NCBI GenBank assembly: GCA_029465975.1
Contig: CM055745.1
Span: forward strand, 17,944,258 to 18,008,257
Direction of reading: 5' to 3'
DNA length: 64,000 nt
Source of the DNA: Dallia pectoralis
Taxonomy: Eukaryota > Chordata > Actinopteri > Esociformes > Umbridae
The notes under the pieces were generated by a model. That model saw only the letters and a list, made by a program, of their open reading frames with translations, did no database searches and had not been told where the DNA came from. Shown here piece after piece: positions 28,701 through 40,700 of this stretch (position 1 is its first letter; each line of letters opens with the position of its first letter). The translations under genes were made by a program, and so were the position numbers.

Positions 28701-31700
28701 ACTGGTTGCTTAACAGATCAAAAAACATGGTAGCACCAGCGTTTAGTTTGGTCTGAGACTAGAAACATGGTAGCACTGGCTGCTTAGCCTGGGTCTGCAC
28801 AGAGTCACGGTAGCACCAGTTAGCTTAGCCTAATCAGAAACATGGTAGCACCAGCCAGCTTAGCCTAACCAGACTAGAACATGGCAGCACCAGCTAGCTT
28901 AGCTCAACTAGACTAGTTAGGCTAAGCTAGCTGGTGCTACCATGTTTCTAGGTCTAGCTGGTTAGGCTAAGCTAGCTGGTGCTACCATGTTTTAGTCTAG
29001 TCTAGTTAGCGCTGTTTCTAGTCTAGGCTGCTAGCTGGTGCTACCATGTTTCTAGTCTAGTTAGGCTAAGCTAGCTGGTGCTACCATGTTTCTAGTCTAG
29101 TTAGGCTAAGCTAGCTGGTGCTACCATGTTTCTAGTCTAGTTAGGCTAAGCTAGCTGGTGCTACCATGTTTCTAGTCTAGTTAGGCTAAGCTAGCTGTGC
29201 TACCATGTTTCTAGTCTAGTTAGGCTAAGCTAGCTGGTGCTACCATGTTTCTAGTCTAGTTAGGCTAAGCTAGCTGGTGCTACCATGTTTCTAGTCTAGT
29301 TAGGCTAAGCTAGCTGGTGCTACCATGTTTCTAGTCTAGTTAGGCTAAGATAGCTGGTGCTACCATGTTTCTAGTCTAGATTAGGCTAAGCTAGCTGGTG
29401 CTACCATGTTTCTAGTCTAGTTAGGCTAGCTAGCTGATAGCTACCATGTTTCTAGTCTAGTTAGGCTAAGCTAGCTGGTGCTACCATGTTTCTAGTCTAG
29501 TTACGCTAAGCTAGCTGATAGCTACCATGTTTCTAGTCTAGTTAGGCTAAGCTAGCTGGTAGCTACCATGTTTCTAGTCTAGTTAGGCTAAGCTAGCTGG
29601 TGCTACCATGTTTCTTGTCTGATTAGGCTAAGCTAGCTGGTGCTACCATGTTTCTAGTCTAGTTAGGCTAAGCTAGCTGGTGCTACCATGTTTCTAGTCT
29701 AGTTAGGCTAAGCTAACTGGTGCTACCATGTTTCTAGTCTAGTTACGCTAAGCTAGCTGATAGCTACCATGTTTCTAGTCTAGTTAGGCTAAGCTAGCTG
29801 GTGCTACCATGTTTCTAGTCTAGTTAGGCTAAGCTAGCTGGTGCTACCATGTTTCTAGTCTAGTTACGCTAAGATAGCTGATAGCTACCATGTTTCTAGT
29901 CTAGTTAGGCTAAGCTAGCTGGTGCTACCATGTTTCTAGTCTAGTTAGGCTAAGCTAGCTGGTGCTACCATGTTTCTAGTCTAGTTACGCTAAGCTAGCT
30001 GATAGCTACCATGTTTCTAGTCTAGTTAGGCTAAGCTAGCTGGTGCTACCATGTTTCTAGTCTAGTTATGTTTCTAGTCTAGTTAGGCTAAGCTGGTGCT
30101 ACCATGTTTCTAGTCTAGTTAGGCTAAGCTAGCTGGTGCTACCATGTTTCTAGTCTAGTTAGGCTAAGCTAGCTGGTGCTACCATGTTTTTGTCTGATTA
30201 GGCTAAGCTAGCTGGTGCTACCATGTTTCTAGTCTAGTTACGCTAAGCTAGCTGATAGCTACCATGTTTCTAGTCTAGTTAGGCTAAGCTAGCTGGTGCT
30301 ACCATGTTTCTAGTCTAGTTAGGCTAAGCTAGCTGGTGCTACCATGTTTCTAGTCTAGTTAGGCTAAGCTAGCTGGTGCTACCATGTTTCTAGTCTAGTT
30401 AGGCTAAGCTAGCTGGTGCTACCATGTTTCTAGTCTAGTTAGGCTAAGCTAGCTGGTGCTACCATGTTTCTAGTCTAGTTTGGCTAAGCTAGTTGGTGCT
30501 ACCATGTTTCTAGTCTAGTTAGGCTAAGCTAGATGGTGCTACCATGTTTCTAGTCTAGTTACGCTGAGCTAGCTGATAGCTACCATGTTTCTAGTCTAGT
30601 TAGGCTAAGTTAGCTGATAGCTACCATGTTTCTAGTCTAATTAGGCTAAGCTAGCTGGTGCTACCATATTTCTAGTCTAGTAAGGCTAAGCTAGCTAGTG
30701 CTACCATGTTTCTAGTCTAGTTAGGCTAAGCTAGCTGGTGCTACCATGTTTCTAGTCTAGTTAGGCTAAGCTAGCTGGTGCTACCATGTTTCTAGTCTAG
30801 TTACGCTGAGCTAGCTGATAGCTACCATGTTTCTAGTCTAGTTAGGCTAAGCTAGCTGGTGCTACCATGTTTCTAGTCTAGTTAGGCTAAGCTAGCTGGT
30901 GCTACCATGTTTCTAGTCTAGTTAGGCTAAGCTAGCTGGTGCTACCATGTTTCTAGTCTAGTTAGGCTAAGCTAGCTGGTGCTACCATGTTTCTAGTGCT
31001 ACCATGTTAGGCTAAGCTAGCTGGTGCTACCATGTTTCTAGTCTAGTTAGGCTAAGCTAGCTGGTGCTACCATGTTTCTTGTCTGATTAGGCTAAGCTAG
31101 CTGGTGCTACCATGTTTCTAGTCTAGTTAGGCTAAGCTAGCTGGTGCTACCATGTTTCTAGTCTAGTTAGGCTAAGCTAGCTGGTGCTACCATGTTTCTA
31201 GTCTAGTTACGCTAAGCTAGCTGATAGCTACCATGTTTCTAGTCTAGTTAGGCTAAGTTAGCTGATAGCTACCATGTTTCTAGTCTAGTTAGGCTAAGCT
31301 AGCTGGTGCTACCATATTTCTAGTCTAGTAAGGCTAAGCTAGCTGGTGCTACCATGTTTCTAGTCTAGTTAGGCTAAGCTAGCTGGTGCTACCATGTTTC
31401 TAGTCTAGTTAGGCTAAGCTAGCTGGTGCTACCATGTTTCTAGTCTAGTTAGCGCTGCTACCATGCTAGTCTGATAGCTGGTGCTACCATGTTTCTAGTC
31501 TAGTTAGGCTAAGCTAGCTGGTGCTACCATGTTTCTAGTCTAGTTAGGCTAAGCTAGCTGGTAGCTACCATGTTTCTAGTCTAGTTAGGCTAAGCTAGCT
31601 GATAGCTACCATGTTTCTAGTCTAGTTAGGCTAAGCTAGCTGGTGCTACCATGTTTCTAGTCTAGTTAGGCTAAGCTAGCTGGTGCTACCATGTTTCTAG

Positions 31701-34700
31701 TCTAGTTAGGCTAAGCTAGCTGGTGCTACCATGTTTCTTGTCTGATTAGGCTAAGCTAGCTGGTGCTACCATGTTTCTAGTCTAGTTACGCTAAGCTAGC
31801 TGATAGCTACCATGTTTCTAGTCTAGTTAGGCTAAGCTAGCTGGTGCTACCATGTTTCTAGTCTAGTTACGCTAAGCTAGCTGATAGCTACCATGTTTCT
31901 AGTCTAGTTAGGCTAAGCTAGCTGGTGCTACCATGTTTCTAGTCTAGTTAGGCTAGCTAGCTGGTGCTACCATGTTTCTAGTCTAGTTAGGCTAAGCTAG
32001 CTGGTGCTACCATGTTTCTAGTCTAGTTAGGCTAAGCTAGCTGGTGCTACCATGTTTCTAGTCTAGTTAGGCTAAGCTAGCTGGTGCTACCATGTTTTTT
32101 AGTCTGATTAGGCTAAGCTAGCTGGTGCTACCATGTTTCTAGTCTAGTTAGGCTAAGCTAGCTGGTGCTACCATGTTTCTAGTCTAGTTAGGCTAGTGCT
32201 ATGTTTCTAGTCTAGTTAGGCTAAGCTAGCTGGTGCTACCATGTTTCTAGTCTAGTTAGGCTAAGCTAGCTGGTGCTACCATGTTTCTAGTCTAGTTAGG
32301 CTAGCTAGCTGGTGCTACCATGTTTCTAGTCTAGTTAGCTGGTGCTACCATGTTTCTAGTCTAGTTAGGCTAAGCTAGCTGGTGCTACCATGTTTCTAGT
32401 CTAGTTACGCTAATGCTAGTCTAGTTAGGCTAAGCTAGCTGGTGCTACCATGTTTCTAGTCTAGTTAGGCTAAGCTAGCTGGTGCTACCATGTTTCTAGT
32501 CTAGTTACGCTAAGCTAGCTGATAGCTACCATGTTTCTAGTCTAGTTAGGCTAAGCTAGCTGGTGCTACCATGTTTCTAGTCTAGTTAGGCTAAGCTAGC
32601 TGGTGCTACCATGTTTCTAGTCTAGTTAGGCTAAGCTAGCTGATAGCTACCATGTTTCTAGTCTAGTTAGGCTAAGCTAGCTGGTGCTACCATGTTTCTA
32701 GTCTAGTTAGGCTAAGCTAGCTGGTGCTACCATGTTTCTAGTCTAGTTAGGCTAAGCTAGCTGGTGCTACCATGTTTCTAGTCTAGTTAGGCTGATTATG
32801 GCTAAGGCTAGCTGGTGCTACCATGTTTCTAGTCTAGTTAGGCTAAGCTAGCTGATAGCTACCATGTTTCTAGTCTAGTTAGGCTAAGCTAGCTGGTGCT
32901 ACCATGTTTCTAGTCTAGTTACGCTAAGCTAGCTGCTAAGCTAGCTACCATGTTTCTAGTCTAGTTAGGCTAAGCTAGCTGGTGCTACCATGTTTCTAGT
33001 CTAGTTAGGCTAAGCTAGCTGGTGCTACCATGTTTCTAGTCTAGTTAGGCTAAGCTAGCTGGTGCTACCATGTTTCTAGTCTAGTTAGGCTAAGCTAGCT
33101 GGTGCTACCATGTTTTTGTCTGATTAGGCTAAGCTAGCTGGTGCTACCATGTTTCTAGTCTAGTTAGGCAAAGCTAGCTGGTGCTACCATGTTTCTAGTC
33201 TAGTTAGGCTAAGCTAGCTGATAGCTACCATGTTTCTAGTCTAGTTAGGCTAAGCTAGCTGGTGCTACCATGTTTCTAGTCTAGTTAGGCTAAGCTAGCT
33301 GGTGCTACCATGTTTCTAGTCTAGTTAGGCTAAGCTAGCTGGTGCTACCATGTTTCTAGTCTAGTTACGCTAAGCTAGCTGATAGCTACCATGTTTCTAG
33401 TCTAGTTAGGCTAAGCTAGCTGGTGCTACCATGTTTCTAGTCTAGTTACGCTAAGCTAGCTGATAGCTACCATGTTTCTAGTCTAGTTAGGCTAAGCTAG
33501 CTGGTGCTACCATGTTTCTAGTCTAGTTAGGCTAAGCTAGCTGGTGCTACCATGTTTCTAGTCTAGTTAGGCTAAGCTAGCTGGTGCTACCATGTTTCTA
33601 GTCTAGTTAGGCTAAGCTAGCTGGTGCTACCATGTTTCTAGTCTAGTTAGGCTAAGCTAGCTGGTGCTACCATGTTTCTAGTCTAGTTACGCTGAGCTAG
33701 CTGATAGCTACCATGTTTCTAGTCTAGTTAGGCTAAGCTAGCTGGTGCTACCATGTTTCTAGTCTAGTTAGGCTAAGCTAGCTGGTGCTACCATGTTTCT
33801 AGTCTAGTTAGGCTAAGCTAGCTGATAGCTACCATGTTTCTAGTCTAGTTAGGCTAAGCTAGCTGGTGCTACCATGTTTCTAGTCTAGTTAGGCTAAGCT
33901 AGCTGGTGCTACCATGTTTCTAGTCTAGTTAGGCTAAGCTAGCTGGTGCTACCATGTTTCTTGTCTGATTAGGCTAAGCTAGCTGGTGCTACCATGTTTC
34001 TAGTCTAGTTACGCTAAGCTAGCTGATAGCTACCATGTTTCTAGTCTAGTTAGGCTAAGCTAGCTGGTGCTACCATGTTTCTAGTCTAGTTACGCTAAGC
34101 TAGCTGATAGCTACCATGTTTCTAGTCTAGTTAGGCTAAGCTAGCTGGTGCTACCATGTTTCTAGTCTAGTTAGGCTAAGCTAGCTGGTGCTACCATGTT
34201 TCTAGTCTAGTTAGGCTAAGCTAGCTGGTGCTACCATGTTTCTAGTCTAGTTAGGCTAAGCTAGCTGGTGCTACCATGTTTTTTGTCTGATTAGGCTAAG
34301 CTAGCTGGTGCTACCATGTTTCTAGTCTAGTTAGGCAAAGCTAGCTGGTGCTACCATGTTTCTAGTCTAGTTACGCTAAGCTAGCTGATAGCTACCATGT
34401 TTCTAGTCTAGTTAGGCTAAGCTAGCTGGTGCTACCATGTTTCTAGTCTAGTTAGGCTAAGCTAGCTGGTGCTACAATGTTTCTAGTCTAGTTAGGCTAA
34501 GCTAGCTGGTGCTACCATGTTTCTAGTCTAGTTACGCTAAGCTAGCTGATAGCTACCATGTTTCTAGTCTAGTTAGGCTAAGCTAGCTGGTGCTACCATG
34601 TTTCTAGTCTAGTTACGCTAAGCTAGCTGATAGCTACCATGTTTCTAGTCTAGTTACGCTAAGCTAGCTGGTGCTACCATGTTTCTAGTCTAGTTAGGCT

Positions 34701-37700
34701 AAGCTAGCTGGTGCTACCATGTTTCTAGTCTAGTTAGGCTAAGCTGGTGCTACCATGTTTCTAGCTGATAGCTACCATGTTTCTAGTCTAGTTAGGCTAA
34801 GCTAGCTGGTGCTACCATGTTTCTAGTCTAGTTAGGCTAAGCTAGCTGGTGCTACCATGTTTCTAGTCTAGTTAGGCTAAGCTAGCTGGTGCTACCATGT
34901 TTCTTGTCTGATTAGGCTAAGCTAGCTGGTGCTACCATGTTTCTAGTCTAGTTACGCTAAGCTAGCTGATAGCTACCATGTTTCTAGTCTAGTTAGGCTA
35001 AGCTAGCTGGTGCTACCATGTTTCTAGTCTAGTTACGCTAAGCTAGCTGATAGCTACCATGTTTCTAGTCTAGTTAGGCTAAGCTAGCTGGTGCTACCAT
35101 GTTTCTAGTCTAGTTAGGCTAAGCTAGCTGGTGCTACCATGTTTCTAGTCTAGTTAGGCTAAGCTAGCTGGTGCTACCATGTTTCTAGTCTAGTTAGGCT
35201 AAGCTAGCTGGTGCTACCATGTTTTTGTCTGATTAGGCTAAGCTAGCTGGTGCTACCATGTTTCTAGTCTAGTTAGGCAAAGCTAGCTGGTGCTACCATG
35301 TTTCTAGTCTAGTTACGCTACCATGTTTCTAGCTAGTTAGGCTAAGCTAGCTGATAGCTACCATGTTTCTAGTCTAGTTAGGCTAAGCTAGCTGGTGCTA
35401 CCATGTTTCTAGTCTAGTTAGGCTAAGCTAGCTGGTGCTACAATGTTTCTAGTCTAGTTAGGCTAAGCTAGCTGGTGCTACCATGTTTCTAGTCTAGTTA
35501 CGCTAAGCTAGCTGATAGCTACCATGTTTCTAGTCTAGTTAGGCTAAGCTAGCTGGTGCTACCATGTTTCTAGTCTAGTTACGCTAAGCTAGCTGATAGC
35601 TACCATGTTTCTAGTCTAGTTACGCTAAGCTGGTGCTACCATGTTTCTAGCTGGTGCTACCATGTTTCTAGTTAGGTCTAGTTATGTTTCTAGTCTAGTT
35701 AGGCTAAGCTAGCTGGTGCTACCATGTCTAGTTAGGCTAAGCTAGCTGGTCTACCAGTTAGGCTAAGCTAGCTGGTGCTACCATGTTTCTAGTCTAGTTA
35801 GGCTAAGCTAGCTGGTGCTACCATGTTTCTAGTCTAGTTAGGCTAAGCTAGCTGGTGCTACCATGTTTCTAGTCTAGTTAGGCTAAGCTAGCTGGTGCTA
35901 CCATGTTTCTAGTCTAGTTAGGCTAAGCTAGCTGGTGCTACCATGTTTCTAGTCTAGTTAGGCTAAGCTAGCTGGTGCTACCATGTTTCTAGTCTAGTTA
36001 GGCTAAGCTAGCTGGTGCTACCATGTTTCTAGTCTAGTTAGGCTAAGCTAGCTGGTGCTACCATGTTTCTAGTCTAGTTAGGCTAAGCTAGCTGGTGCTA
36101 CCATGTTTCTAGTCTAGTTAGGCTAAGTGCTACCATGTTTCTAGTCTAGTTAGGCTAAGCTAGCTGGTGCTACCATGTTTCTAGTCTAGTTAGGCTAAGC
36201 TAGCTGGTGCTACCATGTTTCTAGTCTAGTTAGGCTAAGCTAGCTGGTGCTACCATGTTTCTAGTCTAGTTAGGCTGCTAGCTTGCTACCATGTTTCTAG
36301 TCTAGGCTAAGCTAGCTGGTGCTACCATGTTTCTAGTCTAGTTAGTTAGGCTACCATGTTTCTAGTCTAGTTACGCTAGCTACCATGTTTCTAGTCTAGT
36401 TAGGCCAGCTGTGCTACCATGTTTCTAGTCTAGTTAGGCTAAGCTAGCTGGTGCTACCATGTTTCTAGTCTAGTTAGGCTAAGCTAGCTGGTGCTACCAT
36501 GTTTCTAGTCTAGTTAGGCTAAGCTAGCTGGTGCTACCATGTAGTCTAGTTAGGCTCTAGCTGGTTACCATGTTTCTAGTCTAGTTAGGCTAAGCTAGCT
36601 GGTGCTACCATGTTTCTAGTCTAGTTAGGCTAAGCTAGCTGGTGCTACCATGTTTCTAGTCTAGTTAGGCTAAGCTAGCTGGTGCTACCATGTTTCTAGT
36701 CTAGTTAGGCTAAGCTAGCTGGTGCTACCATGTTTCTAGTCTAGTTAGGCTAAGCTAGCTGGTGCTACCATGTTTCTAGTCTAGTTATGGTCTAGTTAGG
36801 CTAAGCTGGTGCTACCATGTTTCTAGTCTAGTTAGGCTAAGCTAGCTGGTGCTACCATGTTTCTAGTCTAGTTATGGCTAAGCTAAGCTGGTAGCTACCA
36901 TGTTTCTAGCTGGTGCTACCATGTTTCTAGTCTAGTTAGGCTAAGCTAGCTGGTGCTACCATGTTTCTAGTCTAGTTAGGCTAAGCTAGCTGGTGCTACC
37001 ATGTTTCTAGTCTAGTTAGGCTAAGCTAGCTGGTGCTACCATGTTTCTAGTCTAGTTAGGCTAAGCTAGCTGGTGCTACCATGTTTCTAGTCTAGTTAGG
37101 CTAAGCTAGCTGGTGCTACCATGTTTCTAGTCTAGTTAGGCTAAGCTAGCTGGTGCTACCATGTTTCTAGTCTAGTTAGGCTAAGCTAGCTGGTGCTACC
37201 ATGTTTCTAGTCTAGTTAGGCTAAGCTAGCTGGTGCTACCATGTTTCTAGTCTAGTTACGCTAAGCTAGCTGATAGCTACCATGTTTCTAGTCTAGTTAG
37301 GCTAAGCTAGCTGGTGCTACCATGTTTCTAGTCTAGTTAGGCTAAGCTAGCTGGTGCTACCATGTTTCTAGTCTAGTTAGGCTAAGCTAGCTGGTGCTAC
37401 CATGTTTCTAGTCTAGTAAGGCTAAGCTACCAGCTGGTGCTACCATGTTTCTAGTCTAGTTAGGCTAAGCTAGCTGGTGCTACCATGTTTCTAGTCTAGT
37501 TAGGCTAAGCTAGCTGGTGCTACCATGTTTCTAGTCTAGTTAGGCTAAGCTAGCTGGTGCTACCATGTTTCTAGTCTAGAGTTAGGCTAAGCTAGCTGGT
37601 GCTACCATGTTTCTAGTCTAGTTAGGCTAAGCTAGCTGGTGCTACCATGTTTCTAGTCTAGTTAGGCTAAGCTAGCTGGTGCTACCATGTTTCTAGTCTA

Positions 37701-40700
37701 GTTAGGCTAAGCTAGCTGGTGCTACCATGTTTCTAGTCTAGTTAGGCTAAGCTAGCTGGTGCTACCATGTTTCTAGTCTAGTTAGGCTAGTTAGGCAAAG
37801 CTAGCTGGTGCTACCATGTTTCTAGTCTAGTTACGCTAAGCTACCAGCTGATAGCTACCATGTTTCTAGTCTAGTTAGGCTAAGCTAGCTGGTGCTACCA
37901 TGTTTCTAGTCTAGTTAGGCTAAGCTAGCTGGTGCTACCATGTTTCTAGTCTAGTTAGGCTAAGCTAGCTGGTGCTACCATGTTTCTAGTCTAGTTACGC
38001 TAAGCTAGCTGATAGCTACCATGTTTCTAGTCTAGTTAGGCTAAGTTAGCTGATAGCTACCATGTTTCTAGTCTAGTTAGGCTAAGCTAGCTGGTGCTAC
38101 CATGTTTCTAGTCTAGTTAGGCTAAGCTAGCTGGTGCTACCATGTTTTCTAGTCTAGTTAGGCTAAGCTAGCTGGTGCTACCATGTTTCTTGTCTGATTA
38201 GGCTAAGCTAGCTGATAGCTACCATGTTTCTAGTCTAATTAGGCTAAGCTAGCTGGTGCTACCATGTTTCTAGTCTAGTAAGGCTAAGCTAGCTGGTGCT
38301 ACCATGTTTCTAGTCTAGTTAGGCTAAGCTAGCTGGTGCTACCATGTTTCTAGTCTAGTTAGGCTAAGCTAGCTGGTGCTACCATGTTTCTAGTCTAGTT
38401 AGGCTAAGCTAGCTGGTGCTACCATGTTTCTAGTCTAGTTAGGCTAAGCTAGCTGATGCTACCATGTTTCTAGTCTAGTTAGGCTAAGCTAGCTGGTGCT
38501 ACCATGTTTCTAGTCTAGTTAGGCTAAGCTAGCTGGTGCTACCATGTTTCTAGTCTAGTTACGCTAAGCTAGCTGGTAGCTACCATGTTTCTAGTCTAGT
38601 TAGGCTAAGCTAGCTGATAGCTACCATGTTTCTAGTCTAAGCATGGTAGGCTAAGCTAGCTGCTAAGCTGCTAGCACCAGCTAACATGTGCTTCTAGTCT
38701 AGAAGTTAGGCTAAGCTGATAGCTACCATGTTTCTAGTCTAATTAGGCTAAGCTAGCTGGTGCTACCATGTTTCTAGTCTAGTAAGGCTAAGCTAGCTGG
38801 TGCTACCATGTTTCTAGTCTAGTTAGGCTAAGCTAGCTGGTGCTACCATGTTTCTAGTCTAGTTACGCTAAGCTAGCTGGTGCTACCATGTTTCTAGTCT
38901 AGTTACGCTAAGCTAGCTGGTAGCTACCATGTTGACTTTCAGCTGTTAGTGTTGATCCTGCATAACAGCTCTGTCCTTTAGGATGTGATGAGGCTCACTG
39001 GTGAAAGACAACACTGTTCTGATGACCTCCTGGCCTCCCAACGTGGTTTCGGAGATGGGCTGTGAAATAAGTAAGGGCTGGGCTAGGCTATATAAAACCA
39101 GGACGCAGATATGATGGGAGCTAATGGATAAAAGCAGGTCCTTTATTGGTTCTCAGTTGTGAAGACTTCTGGACATACATCTGATTTGACTCAACCATTA
39201 GGGGTTCTGTGTTAAAATTGTGGGGTTCCTTAAGGAAACATTTATTTCAAAGAACTCCGCTGAATGGTTCCTCACAGAACCATATAAAAACCAACCCCCT
39301 CAAAATTGACCTTGTAAAGTTCTTCATTAAAAAAACAATGTGAAAGAAACACAATAAAAAGAGGGTTCTTTGAGGAGTATGCCCAACGCTCACAGATGCA
39401 CTGATGCATGAGGAGTAAGGTTACATGCCTGTTCTAGCACACCCCGGCTGTGAATTTGATCCATGTAAGTTGTCCAAGACGTGCTCATATTACCTGCTAA
39501 TATGCAACCCCATCACATAACAAACAGTAAGTCTGTTGTACAAGTATATGGACGATGTGAAGACAGGGTGAAGAAATAGCCAGAGGATTTACAAGGTAAA
39601 CGACATGGAATGCTGCAGACAACAAAAGGCACAGCATAGCACGCTCTCAAATGCACACAGGACACACATAGCACATAGCACGCTCTCAAATGCACACAGG
39701 ACACACATAGCACATAGCACGCTCTCAAATGCACACAGGACACACATAGCACATAGCACGCTCTCAAATGCACACAGGACACACATAGCACATAGCACGC
39801 TCTCAAATGCACACAGGACACACATAGCACATAGCACGCTCTCAAATGCACACAGGACACACATAGCACATAGCACGCTCTCAAATGCACACAGGACACA
39901 CATAGCACATAGCACGCTCTCAAATGCACACAGGACACACATAGCACATAGCACGCTCTCAAATGCACACAGGACACACATAGCACATAGCACGCTCTCA
40001 AATGCACACAGGACACACATAGCACATAGCACGCTCTCAAATGCACACAGGACACACATAGCACATAGCACGCTCTCAAATGCACACAGGACACACATAG
40101 CACATAGCACGCTCTCAAATGCACACAGGACACACATAGCACATAGCACGCTCTCAAATGCACACAGGACACACATAGCACATAGCACGCTCTCAAATGC
40201 ACACTAGACAGACATAGCACATAGCACGCTCTCAAATGCACACAGGACACACATGTAGCTGCGCTGAAGACTAGCGAACCTGCATTCTGAATGAGGGTTA
40301 AAGGTCACAGTGGTGTCAAGTGCTGAGAGCAAGGAGGAGTGAACCTTTAAGGGGACGGAGAGAGGAGACGGAGAGAGAGGAGAGAGGAGACGGAGAGAGG
40401 AGACGAGAGAGGAGACGGAGAGAGGAGACGGAGAGAGAGGAGACGGAGAGAGAGGAGACGGAGAGAGAGAGAGGAGACGGAGAGAGGAGACGGAGAGAGG
40501 AGACGGAGAGAGGAGAGAGGAGACAGGAGACGGAGAGAGGAGACGGAGAGAGGAGACGGAGAGAGGAGGAGGAGAGAGGAGACGGGAGAGAGGAGACGGA
40601 GAGAGAGGAGACGGAGAGAGGAGACGGAGAGAGGAGAGGGAGAGAGGAGACGGAGAGAGAGGAGAGAGGAGACGGAGAGAGAGGAGACGGAGAGAGGAGA

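Noticed and set aside
23917..38935. A centromeric or telomeric satellite
   Set aside because: No telomere hexamer is present, and the array lies inside one intron of ppip5k1 (or at an assembly gap in it), so a centromere is not supported.
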